A DNA stretch of 64,000 bases, from positions 62,001 to 126,000 of the forward strand of contig NW_027478861.1 in the NCBI RefSeq assembly GCF_051014685.1, written 5' to 3'. Each line of letters starts with the position of its first letter. Positions within the stretch are counted from its first letter, which is position 1. This document shows positions 1 through 12,078 of the stretch, piece by piece. The translations under genes and the position numbers were made by a program. The notes beneath the pieces are model-generated. The model was not told the origin of the DNA. It made no database searches and was given only the letters and a program-made list of their open reading frames with translations. Origin of the DNA: Ptiloglossa arizonensis (taxonomy: Eukaryota; Arthropoda; Insecta; Hymenoptera; Colletidae).

Positions 1-147
1 CCGAATTGCGAAAAATTTTTTGCCTTCTCAAACATTTCTTGGCTTCAAACTCCCATATCTCGCGAACGGATTGACCTAACCCAAAAATTCCTATTGCATC
101 TGAAAGTAGAAACTCGCCCGATTACAGCGGTATGTGTATTTTTTCCC
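1..147 (+). repeat. Partial monomer at left window edge
   Basis: The window opens at offset 31 of a monomer, so 147 bp are present and the array clearly continues to the left. It carries the CAGCCG, AAACATTTC and ACAGCGG variants that mark the first monomer of the block repeated at 2302. Confidence 0.97.
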
Positions 148-1421
148 TAGGCCATTCTGGTTAAGCGTTTGGAGCAGCAGAATTGCGAAAAATTTTTTGC
201 CTTCTCAAACATTTCTTGGCTTCAAACTCCCATATCTCGCGAACGGATTGACCTAACGCAAAAATTCCTATTGCATCTGAAAGTTGAAACTCGCCCGATT
301 ACAGCGGTATGTGTATTTTTTCCCTAGGCCATTCTGGTTAAGCGTTTGGAGCAGCAGAATTGCGAAAAATTTTTTGCCTTCTCAACCAGTTCTTGGCTTC
401 AAACTCCCATATCTCGCGAACGGATTGACCTAACCCAAAAATTCCTATTGCATCTGAAAGTAGAAACTCGCCCGATTACAACGGTATGTGTATTTTTTCC
501 CTAGGCCATTCTGGTTAAGCGTTTGGAGCAGCAGAATTGTGAAAAATTTTTTGCCTTCTCTACCATTTCTTGGCTTCACACTCCCATATCTCGCGAACGG
601 ATTGACCTAACCCAAAAATTCCTGTTGCATCTGAGAGTAGAAACTCGCCCGATTACAACGGTATGTGTATTTTTTCCCTAGGCAATTCTGGTTAAGCGTT
701 TGGAGCATCAGAATTGCGAAAAATTTTTTGCCTTCTCAACCTTTTCTTGGCTTCAAAGTCCCATATCTCGCGAACGGATTGACCTAACCCAAAAATTCCT
801 ATGGCATCTGAGAGTAGATACTCGCCCGATTACAACGGTATGTGTATTTTTTCCCTAGGCCATTCTGGTTAAGTGTTTGGAGCCGCAGAATTGCGAAAAA
901 TTTTTTGCCTTCTCTACCATTTCTTGGTTTCAAACTCCCATATCTCGCGAACGGATTGACCTAACCCAAAAATTCCTATTGCATCTGAAAGGAGAATCTC
1001 GCTCGATTACAACGGTATGTGTATTTTTTCCCTAGGCCATTCTGGTTAAGCATTTGGAGCAGCAGAAGTGCGAAAAATTGTTTGCCTTCTCAACCATTTC
1101 TTGTATTCAAACTCCCATATCTCGCGAACGGATTGACCAAACCCAAAAATTCCTATTGCATCTGAAAGTAGAAACTCGCCCGATTACAACGGTATGTGTA
1201 TTTTTTCCCTAGGCCATTCTGGTTAAGCGTTTGGAGCAGCAGAATTGCGAAAAATTTTTTGCCTTCTCAACCAGTTCTTGGCTTCAAACTCCCATATCTC
1301 GCGAACGGATTGACCTAACCCAAAAATTCCTATTGCATCTGAAAGTAGAAACTCGCCCGATTACAACGGTATGTGTATTTTTTCCCTAGGCCATTCTGGT
1401 TAAGCGTTTGGAGCAGCAGAA
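1..1421 (+). repeat. 13-monomer-spaced block, first copy
   Basis: This is identical, as far as I can see, to 2302-3722 at 2301-bp spacing (13 monomers). It includes rare variants such as GAGCCGCAG (850 and 3181 regions), AGCATTTGG (1048 and 3350) and TTCACACTCC (575 and 2876). The match ends at G 1422 against T 3723. Its left limit lies outside the window. Confidence 0.92.
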
Positions 1422-2302
1422 GTGCGAAAAATTGTTTGCCTTCTCAACCATTTCTTGTATTCAAACTCCCATATCTCGCGAACGGATTGACCAAACCCAA
1501 AAATTCCTATTGCATCTGAAAGTAGAAACTCGCCCGATTACAAGGGTATGTGTATTTTTGCCCTAGGCCGTTCTGGTTAAGCGTTTGGAGCAGCAGAATT
1601 GCGAAAAATTTTTTGCCTTCTCAACCATTTCTTGTATTCAAACTCCCATATCTCGCGAACGGATTGACCTAACCCAAAAATTCCTGTTGCATCTGAAAGT
1701 AGAAACTCTCCCGATTACAACGGTATGTGTATTTTTTCCCCAGCCCATTCTGGTTAAGCGTTTGGAGCAGCAGAATTGCGAAAAATTTTTTGGCTTCTCA
1801 ACCATTTCTTGGCTTCAAACTCCCATATCTCGCGAACGGATTGACCTAACCCAAAAATTCCTATTGCATCTGAAAGTAGAAACTCACCCGATTACAACGG
1901 TATGTGTATTTTTTCCCTAGCCCATTCTGGTTAAGCGTTTGGAGCAGCAGAATTGTGAAAAATTTTTTGCCTTCTCTACCATTTCTTGGCTTCAAACTCC
2001 CATATCTCGCGAACGGATTGACCTAACCCAAAAATTCCTATTGCATCTGAAAGTAGAAACTCGCCCGATTACAACGGTATGTGTATTTTTTCACTAGGCC
2101 ATTCTGGTTAAGCGTTTGGAGCAGCAGAATTGCGAAAAATTGTTTGCCTTCTCAACCATTTCTTGTATTCAAACTCCCATATCTCGCGAACGGATTGACC
2201 TAACCCAAAAATTCCTGTTGCATCTTAAAGTAGAAACTCACCCGATTAAAACGGTATGTGTATTTTTTCCCCAGCCCATTCTGGTTAAGCGTTTGGAGCA
2301 GC
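1362..2302 (+). repeat. 16-monomer-spaced block, first copy
   Basis: This block repeats at about 4194-5134 with 2832-bp spacing (16 monomers). Both copies carry TTTTGCCCTAGGCCGTTC, the CTCTCCCG variant and two CCCCAGCCC junctions, which remove the in-frame TAG. They diverge at 2303 (C) against 5135 (A). The left limit is approximate. Confidence 0.85.
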
Positions 2303-3722
2303 CGAATTGCGAAAAATTTTTTGCCTTCTCAAACATTTCTTGGCTTCAAACTCCCATATCTCGCGAACGGATTGACCTAACCCAAAAATTCCTATTGCAT
2401 CTGAAAGTAGAAACTCGCCCGATTACAGCGGTATGTGTATTTTTTCCCTAGGCCATTCTGGTTAAGCGTTTGGAGCAGCAGAATTGCGAAAAATTTTTTG
2501 CCTTCTCAAACATTTCTTGGCTTCAAACTCCCATATCTCGCGAACGGATTGACCTAACGCAAAAATTCCTATTGCATCTGAAAGTTGAAACTCGCCCGAT
2601 TACAGCGGTATGTGTATTTTTTCCCTAGGCCATTCTGGTTAAGCGTTTGGAGCAGCAGAATTGCGAAAAATTTTTTGCCTTCTCAACCAGTTCTTGGCTT
2701 CAAACTCCCATATCTCGCGAACGGATTGACCTAACCCAAAAATTCCTATTGCATCTGAAAGTAGAAACTCGCCCGATTACAACGGTATGTGTATTTTTTC
2801 CCTAGGCCATTCTGGTTAAGCGTTTGGAGCAGCAGAATTGTGAAAAATTTTTTGCCTTCTCTACCATTTCTTGGCTTCACACTCCCATATCTCGCGAACG
2901 GATTGACCTAACCCAAAAATTCCTGTTGCATCTGAGAGTAGAAACTCGCCCGATTACAACGGTATGTGTATTTTTTCCCTAGGCAATTCTGGTTAAGCGT
3001 TTGGAGCATCAGAATTGCGAAAAATTTTTTGCCTTCTCAACCTTTTCTTGGCTTCAAAGTCCCATATCTCGCGAACGGATTGACCTAACCCAAAAATTCC
3101 TATGGCATCTGAGAGTAGATACTCGCCCGATTACAACGGTATGTGTATTTTTTCCCTAGGCCATTCTGGTTAAGTGTTTGGAGCCGCAGAATTGCGAAAA
3201 ATTTTTTGCCTTCTCTACCATTTCTTGGTTTCAAACTCCCATATCTCGCGAACGGATTGACCTAACCCAAAAATTCCTATTGCATCTGAAAGGAGAATCT
3301 CGCTCGATTACAACGGTATGTGTATTTTTTCCCTAGGCCATTCTGGTTAAGCATTTGGAGCAGCAGAAGTGCGAAAAATTGTTTGCCTTCTCAACCATTT
3401 CTTGTATTCAAACTCCCATATCTCGCGAACGGATTGACCAAACCCAAAAATTCCTATTGCATCTGAAAGTAGAAACTCGCCCGATTACAACGGTATGTGT
3501 ATTTTTTCCCTAGGCCATTCTGGTTAAGCGTTTGGAGCAGCAGAATTGCGAAAAATTTTTTGCCTTCTCAACCAGTTCTTGGCTTCAAACTCCCATATCT
3601 CGCGAACGGATTGACCTAACCCAAAAATTCCTATTGCATCTGAAAGTAGAAACTCGCCCGATTACAACGGTATGTGTATTTTTTCCCTAGGCCATTCTGG
3701 TTAAGCGTTTGGAGCAGCAGAA
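2302..3722 (+). repeat. 13-monomer-spaced block, second copy
   Basis: This is the second copy of 1-1421. It is joined on the left to a monomer of the 1564-2302 type and on the right to a different run of monomers (3721 onward) that resembles 7440 and 8325. Confidence 0.92.
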
Positions 3723-4193
3723 TTGTGAAAAATTTTTTGCCTTCTCTACCATTTCTTGGCTTCAAACTCCCATATCTCGCGAACGGATTGACCTAACCCA
3801 AAAATTCCTGTTGCATCTGAGAGTAGAAACTCGCCCGATTACAACGGTATGTGTATTTTTTCCCTAGGCAATTCTGGTTAAGCGTTTGGAGCATCAGAAT
3901 TGCGAAAAATTTTTTGCCTTCTCAACCTTTTCTTGGCTTCAAAGTCCCATATCTCGCGAACGGATTGACCTAACCCAAAAATTCCTATGGCATCTGAGAG
4001 TAGATACTCGCCCGATTACAACGGTATGTGTATTTTTTCCCTAGGCCATTCTGGTTAAGTGTTTGGAGCAGCAGAATTGCGAAAAATTTTTTGCCTTCTC
4101 TACCATTTCTTGGTTTCAAACTCCCATATCTCGCGAACGGATTGACCTAACCCAAAAATTCCTATTGCATCTGAAAGGAGAATCTCGCTCGAT

Positions 4194-5134
4194 TACAACG
4201 GTATGTGTATTTTTTCCCTAGGCCATTCTGGTTAAGCGTTTGGAGCAGCAGAAGTGCGAAAAATTGTTTGCCTTCTCAACCATTTCTTGTATTCAAACTC
4301 CCATATCTCGCGAACGGATTGACCAAACCCAAAAATTCCTATTGCATCTGAAAGTAGAAACTCGCCCGATTACAAGGGTATGTGTATTTTTGCCCTAGGC
4401 CGTTCTGGTTAAGCGTTTGGAGCAGCAGAATTGCGAAAAATTTTTTGCCTTCTCAACCATTTCTTGTATTCAAACTCCCATATCTCGCGAACGGATTGAC
4501 CTAACCCAAAAATTCCTGTTGCATCTGAAAGTAGAAACTCTCCCGATTACAACGGTATGTGTATTTTTTCCCCAGCCCATTCTGGTTAAGCGTTTGGAGC
4601 AGCAGAATTGCGAAAAATTTTTTGGCTTCTCAACCATTTCTTGGCTTCAAACTCCCATATCTCGCGAACGGATTGACCTAACCCAAAAATTCCTATTGCA
4701 TCTGAAAGTAGAAACTCACCCGATTACAACGGTATGTGTATTTTTTCCCTAGCCCATTCTGGTTAAGCGTTTGGAGCAGCAGAATTGTGAAAAATTTTTT
4801 GCCTTCTCTACCATTTCTTGGCTTCAAACTCCCATATCTCGCGAACGGATTGACCTAACCCAAAAATTCCTATTGCATCTGAAAGTAGAAACTCGCCCGA
4901 TTACAACGGTATGTGTATTTTTTCACTAGGCCATTCTGGTTAAGCGTTTGGAGCAGCAGAATTGCGAAAAATTGTTTGCCTTCTCAACCATTTCTTGTAT
5001 TCAAACTCCCATATCTCGCGAACGGATTGACCTAACCCAAAAATTCCTGTTGCATCTTAAAGTAGAAACTCACCCGATTAAAACGGTATGTGTATTTTTT
5101 CCCCAGCCCATTCTGGTTAAGCGTTTGGAGCAGC
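4194..5134 (+). repeat. 16-monomer-spaced block, second copy
   Basis: This is the second copy of 1362-2302. Parts of it recur again further right (around 6300-7050, 9350-10240, 13240-14130, 17490-18380 and 21200-22100). This shows that the cassette with CCCCAGCCC junctions has been copied many times through domain A. Confidence 0.83.
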
Positions 5135-7294
5135 AGAATTGCGAAAAATTTTTTGGCTTCTCAACCATTTCTTGGCTTCAAACTCCCATATCTCGCGAAC
5201 GGATTGACCTAACCCAAAAATTCCTATTGCATCTGAAAGTAGAAACTCGCCCGATTACAACGGTATGTGTATTTTTTCCCTAGGCCATTCTGGTTAAGCG
5301 TTTGGAGCAGCAGAATTGCGAAAAATTTTTTGCCTTCTCAACCAGTTCTTGGTTTCAAACTCCCATATCTCGCGAACGGATTGACCTAACCCAAAAATTC
5401 CTATTGCATCTGAAAGTAGAAACTCACCTGATTACAACGGTATGTGTATTTTTTCCCTAGCCCATTCTGGTTAAGCGTTTGGAGCAGCAGAATTGTGAAA
5501 AATTTTTTGCCTTCTCTACCATTTCTTGGCTTCAAACTCCCATATCTCGCGAACGGATTGACCTAACCCAAAAATTCCTATTGCATCTGAAAGTAGAAAC
5601 TCACCCGATTACAACGGTATGTGTATTTTTTCCCTAGCCCATTCTGGTTAAGCGTTTGGAGCAGCAGAATTGTGAAAAATTTTTTGCCTTCTCTACCATT
5701 TCTTGGCTTCAAACTCCCATATCTCGCGAACGGATTGACCTAACCCAAAAATTCCTATTGCATCTGAAAGTAGAAACTCGCCCGATTACAACGGTATGTG
5801 TATTTTTTCACTAGGCCATTCTGGTTAAGCGTTTGGAGCAGCAGAATTGCGAAAAATTGTTTGCCTTCTCAACCATTCCTTGTATTCAAACTCCCATATC
5901 TCGCGAACGGATTGACCTAACCCAAACATTCCTATTGCATCTGAAAGTAGAAACTCGCCCGATTACAACGGTATGTGTATTTTTTCCCTAGGCCATTCTG
6001 GTTAAGCGTTTGGAGCAGCCGAATTGCGAAAAATTTTTTGCCTTCTCAAACATTTCTTGGCTTCAAACTCCCATATCTCGCGAACGGATTGACCTAACCC
6101 AAAAATTCCTATTGCATCTGAAAGTAGAAACTCGCCCGATTACAACGGTATGTGTATTTTTTCCCTAGGCCATTCTGGTTAAGCGTTTGGAGCAGCAGAA
6201 TTGCGAAAAATTTTTTGGCTTCTCAACCATTTCTTGGCTTCAAACTCCCATATCACGCGAACGGATTGACCTAACCCAAAAATTCCTATTGCATCTGAAA
6301 GTAGAAACTCGCCCGATTACAAGGGTATGTGTATTTTTGCCCTAGGCCGTTCTGGTTAAGCGTTTGGAGCAGCAGAATTGCGAAAAATTTTTTGCCTTCT
6401 CAACCATTTCTTGTATTCAAACTCCCATATCTCGCGAACGGATTGACCTAACCCAAAAATTCCTGTTGCATCTGAAAGTAGAAACTCACCCGATTACAAC
6501 GGTATGTGTATTTTTTCCCTAGCCCATTCTGGTTAAGCGTTTGGAGCAGCAGAATTGTGAAAAATTTTTTGCCTTCTCTACCATTTCTTGGCTTCAAACT
6601 CCCATATCTCGCGAACGGATTGACCTAACCCAAAAATTCCTATTGCATCTGAAAGTAGAAACTCGCCCGATTACAACGGTATGTGTATTTTTTCACTAGG
6701 CCATTCTGGTTAAGCGTTTGGAGCAGCAGAATTGCGAAAAATTGTTTGCCTTCTCAACCATTTCTTGTATTCAAACTCCCATATCTCGCGAACGGATTGA
6801 CCTAACCCAAAAATTCCTGTTGCATCTTAAAGTAGAAACTCACCCGATTAAAACGGTATGTGTATTTTTTCCCCAGCCCATTCTGGTTAAGCGTTTGGAG
6901 CAGCAGAATTGCGAAAAATTTTTTGGCTTCTCAACCATTTCTTGGCTTCAAACTCCCATATCTCGCGAACGGATTGACCTAACCCAAAAATTCCTATTGC
7001 ATCTGAAAGTAGAAACTCGCCCGATTACAACGGTATGTGTATTTTTTCCCTAGGCCATTCTGGTTAAGCGTTTGGAGCAGCAGAATTGCGAAAAATTTTT
7101 TGCCTTCTCAACCAGTTCTTGGCTTCAAACTCCCATATCTCGCGAACGGATTGACCTAACCCAAAAATTCCTATTGCATCTGAAAGTAGAAACTCACCTG
7201 ATTACAACGGTATGTGTATTTTTTCCCTAGGCCATTCTGGTTAAGCGTTTGGAGCAGCAGAATTGCGAAAAATTTTTTGCCTTCTCAACCAGTT

Positions 7295-8250
7295 CTTGGC
7301 TTCAAACTCCCATATCTCGCGAACGGATTGACCTAACCCAAAAATTCCTATTGCATCTGAAAGTAGAAACTCGCCCGATTACAACGGTATGTGTATTTTT
7401 TCCCTAGGCCATTCTGGTTAAGCGTTTGGAGCAGCAGAATTGTGAAAAATTTTTTGCCTTCTCTACCATTTCTTGGCTTCAAACTCCCATATCTCGCGAA
7501 CGGATTGACCTAACCCAAAAATTCCTGTTGCATCTGAGAGTAGAAACTCGCCCGATTACAACGGTATGTGTATTTTTTCCCTAGGCAATTCTGGTTAAGC
7601 GTTTGGAGCATCAGAATTGCGAAAAATTTTTTGCCTTCTCAACCTTTTCTTGGCTTCAAAGTCCCATATCTCGCGAACGGATTGACCTAACCCAAAAATT
7701 CCTATGGCATCTGAGAGTAGATACTCGCCCGATTACAACGGTATGTGTATTTTTTCCCTAGGCCATTCTGGTTAAGTGTTTGGAGCAGCAGAATTGCGAA
7801 AAATTTTTTGCCTTCTCTACCATTTCTTGGTTTCAAACTCCCATATCTCGCGAACGGATTGACCTAACCCAAAAATTCCTATTGCATCTGAAAGGAGAAT
7901 CTCGCTCGATTACAACGGTATGTGTATTTTTTCCCTAGGCCATTCTGGTTAAGCGTTTGGAGCAGCAGAAGTGCGAAAAATTGTTTGCCTTCTCAACCAT
8001 TTCTTGTATTCAAACTCCCATATCTCGCGAACGGATTGACCTAACCCAAAAATTCCTATTGCATCTGAAAGGAGAATCTCGCTCGATTACAACGGTATGT
8101 GTATTTTTTCCCTAGGCCATTCTGGTTAAGTGTTTGGAGCAGCAGAATTGCGAAAAATTTTTTGCCTTCTCTACCATTTCTTGGTTTCAAACTCCCATAT
8201 CTCGCGAACGGATTGACCTAACCCAAAAATTCCTATTGCATCTGAAAGTA
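7295..8250 (+). repeat. 5-monomer HOR, first copy (nested)
   Basis: This block repeats at about 8180-9135 with 885-bp spacing (5 monomers). Ordered markers are AATTGTG, GCATCAG, AAGTGTTTGG, AGAAGTG with TTGTTTGCC, and AAAGGAGAATCTCGCTCG. The spacing is short and tandem, so it reads as a local 5-monomer HOR lying at the left edge of the larger 22-monomer unit. The ends are approximate. Confidence 0.82.
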
Positions 8251-9135
8251 GAAACTCGCCCGATTACAACGGTATGTGTATTTTTTCCCTAGGCCATTCT
8301 GGTTAAGCGTTTGGAGCAGCAGAATTGTGAAAAATTTTTTGCCTTCTCTACCATTTCTTGGCTTCAAACTCCCATATCTCGCGAACGGATTGACCTAACC
8401 CAAAAATTCCTGTTGCATCTGAGAGTAGAAACTCGCCCGATTACAACGGTATGTGTATTTTTTCCCTAGGCAATTCTGGTTAAGCGTTTGGAGCATCAGA
8501 ATTGCGAAAAATTTTTTGCCTTCTCAACCTTTTCTTGGCTTCAAAGTCCCATATCTCGCGAACGGATTGACCTAACCCAAAAATTCCTATGGCATCTGAG
8601 AGTAGATACTCGCCCGATTACAACGGTATGTGTATTTTTTCCCTAGGCCATTCTGGTTAAGTGTTTGGAGCAGCAGAATTGCGAAAAATTTTTTGCCTTC
8701 TCTACCATTTCTTGGTTTCAAACTCCCATATCTCGCGAACGGATTGACCTAACCCAAAAATTCCTATTGCATCTGAAAGGAGAATCTCGCTCGATTACAA
8801 CGGTATGTGTATTTTTTCCCTAGGCCATTCTGGTTAAGCGTTTGGAGCAGCAGAAGTGCGAAAAATTGTTTGCCTTCTCAACCATTTCTTGTATTCAAAC
8901 TCCCATATCTCGCGAACGGATTGACCTAACCCAAAAATTCCTATTGCATCTGAAAGGAGAATCTCGCTCGATTACAACGGTATGTGTATTTTTTCCCTAG
9001 GCCATTCTGGTTAAGTGTTTGGAGCAGCAGAATTGCGAAAAATTTTTTGCCTTCTCTACCATTTCTTGGTTTCAAACTCCCATATCTCGCGAACGGATTG
9101 ACCTAACCCAAAAATTCCTATTGCATCTGAAAGGA
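8180..9135 (+). repeat. 5-monomer HOR, second copy (nested in 22-mer)
   Basis: This is the second copy of 7295-8250. It lies almost wholly inside the 22-monomer HOR, and the corresponding segment appears again around 12073-13028. The 5-monomer duplication therefore predates the 22-monomer duplication. Confidence 0.8.
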
Positions 9136-12043
9136 GAATCTCGCTCGATTACAACGGTATGTGTATTTTTTCCCTAGGCCATTCTGGTTAAGCGTTTGGA
9201 GCAGCAGAAGTGCGAAAAATTGTTTGCCTTCTCAACCATTTCTTGTATTCAAACTCCCATATCTCGCGAACGGATTGACCAAACCCAAAAATTCCTATTG
9301 CATCTGAAAGTAGAAACCCGCCCGATTACAAGGGTATGTGTATTTTTGCCCTAGGCCGTTCTGGTTAAGCGTTTGGAGCAGCAGAATTGCGAAAAATTTT
9401 TTGCCTTCTCAACCATTTCTTGTATTCAAACTCCCATATCTCGCGAACGGATTGACCTAACCCAAAAATTCCTGTTGCATCTGAAAGTAGAAACTCACCC
9501 GATTACAACGGTATGTGTATTTTTTCCCCAGCCCATTCTGGTTAAGCGTTTGGAGCAGCAGAATTGCGAAAAATTTTTTGGCTTCTCAACCATTTCTTGG
9601 CTTCAAACTCCCATATCTCGCGAACGGATTGACCTAACCCAAAAATTCCTATTGCATCTGAAAGTAGAAACTCACCCGATTACAACGGTATGTGTATTTT
9701 TTCCCTAGCCCATTCTGGTTAAGCGTTGGAGCAGCAGAATTGTGAAAAATTTTTTGCCTTCTCTACCATTTCTTGGCTTCAAACTCCCATATCTCGCGAA
9801 CGGATTGACCTAACCCAAAAATTCCTATTGCATCTGAAAGTAGAAACTCGCCCGGTTACAACGGTATGTGTATTTTTTCACTAGGCCATTCTGGTTAAGC
9901 GTTTGGAGCAGCAGAATTGCGAAAAATTGTTTGCCTTCTCAACCATTTCTTGTATTCAAACTCCCATATCTCGCGAACGGATTGACCTAACCCAAAAATT
10001 CCTGTTACATCTTAAAGTAGAAACTCACCCGATTAAAACGGTATGTGTATTTTTTCCCCAGCCCATTCTGGTTAAGCGTTTGGAGCAGCAGAATTGCGAA
10101 AAATTTTTTGGCTTCTCAACCATTTCTTGGCTTCAAACTCCCATATCTCGCGAACGGATTGACCTAACCCAAAAATTCCTATTGCATCTGAAAGTAGAAA
10201 CTCGCCCGATTACAACGGTATGTGTATTTTTTCCCTAGGCCATTCTGGTTAAGCGTTTGGAGCAGCAGAATTGCGAAAAATTTTTTGCCTTCTCAACCAG
10301 TGCTTGGCTTCAAACTCCCATATCTCGCGAACGGATTGACCTAACCCAAAAATTCCTATTGCATCTGAAAGTAGAAACTCACCTGATTACAACGGTATGT
10401 GTATTTTTTCCCTAGCCCATTCTGGTTAAGCGTTTGGAGCAGCAGAATTGTGAAAAATTTTTTGCCTTCTCTACCATTTCTTGGCTTCAAACTCCCATAT
10501 CTCGCGAACGGATTGACCTAACCCAAAAATTCCTATTGCATCTGAAAGTAGAAACTCACCCGATTACAACGGTATGTGTATTTTTTCCCTAGGCCATTCT
10601 GGTTAAGCGTTTGGAGCAGCCGAATTGCGAAAAATTTGTTGCCTTCTCTACCATTTCTTGGTTTCAAACTCCCATATCTCGCGAACGGATTGACCTAACC
10701 CAAAAATTCCTATTGCATCTGAAAGGAGAATCTCGCTCGATTACAACGGTATGTGTATTTTTTCCCTAGGCCATTCTGGTTAAGCGTTTGGAGCAGCAGA
10801 AGTGCGAAAAATTGTTTGCCTTCTCAACCATTTCTTGTATTCAAACTCCCATATCTCGCGAACGGATTGACCTAACCCAAAAATTCCTATTGCATCTGAA
10901 AGTAGAAACTCGCCCGATTACAACGGTTTGTGTATTTTTTCCCTAGGCCATTCTGGTTAAGCGTTTGGAGCAGCCGAATTGCGAAAAATTTTTTGCCTTC
11001 TCAAACATTTCTTGGCTTCAAACTCCCATATCTCGCGAACGGATTGACCTAACCCAAAAATTCCTATTGCATCTGAAAGTAGAAACTCGCCCGATTACAG
11101 CGGTATGTGTATTTTCTCCCTAGGCCATTCTGGTTAAGCGTTTGGAGCAGCAGAATTGCGAAAAATTTTTTGCCTTCTCAAACATTTCTTGGCTTCAAAC
11201 TCCCATATCTCGCGAACGGATTGACCTAACCCAAAAATTCCTATTGCATCTGAAAGTAGAAACTCGCCCGATTACAGCGGTATGTGTATTTTTTCCCTAG
11301 GCCATTCTGGTTAAGCGTTTGGAGCAGCAGAATTGCGAAAAATTTTTTGCCTTCTCAACCAGTTCTTGGCTTCAAACTCCCATATCTCGCGAACGGATTG
11401 ACCTAACCCAAAAATTCCTATTGCATCTGAAAGTAGAAACTCGCCCGATTACAACGGTATGTGTATTTTTTCCCTAGGCCATTCTGGTTAAGCGTTTGGA
11501 GCAGCCGAATTGCGAAAAATTTTTTGCCTTCTCAAACATTTCTTGGCTTCAAACTCCCATATCTCGCGAACGGATTGACCTAACCCAAAAATTCCTATTG
11601 CATCTGAAAGTAGAAACTCGCCCGATTACAGCGGTATGTGTATTTTTTCCCTAGGCCATTCTGGTTAAGCGTTTGGAGCAGCAGAATTGCGAAAAATTTT
11701 TTGCCTTCTCAAACATTTCTTGGCTTCAAACTCCCATATCTCGCGAACGGATTGACCTAACGCAAAAATTCCTATTGCATCTGAAAGTTGAAACTCGCCC
11801 GATTACAGCGGTATGTGTATTTTTTCCCTAGGCCATTCTGGTTAAGCGTTTGGAGCAGCAGAATTGCGAAAAATTTTTTGCCTTCTCAACCAGTTCTAGG
11901 CTTCAAACTCCCATATCTCGCGAACGGATTGACCTAACCCAAAAATTCCTATTGCATCTGAAAGTAGAAACTCGCCCGATTACAGCGGTATGTGTATTTT
12001 TTCCCTAGGCCATTCTGGTTAAGCGTTTGGAGCAGCAGAATTG
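8186..12043 (+). repeat. 22-monomer HOR, first copy
   Basis: This segment matches 12079-15936 at a constant spacing of 3893 bp (22 monomers, one of them 176 bp). I noticed only two substitutions, both close to the right end: A at 11898 (T at 15791) and G at 11995 (A at 15888). The left limit is set by T at 8185 against C at 12078. The right limit is C at 12044 against T at 15937. The block includes the one-base-deleted monomer 9706-9881 and rare private variants such as GGTTTGTG near 10926 and ATTTTCTCCC near 11114. All of these reappear in the second copy. Confidence 0.93.
9706..9881 (+). repeat. 176-bp monomer: T deletion
   Basis: GCGTTTGG reads GCGTTGG at about 9726, a one-base loss in a T run. 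The same change at 13619 is its HOR copy. Confidence 0.97.
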
Positions 12044-12078
12044 CGAAAAATTTTTTGCCTTCTCAACCAGTTCTTGGC

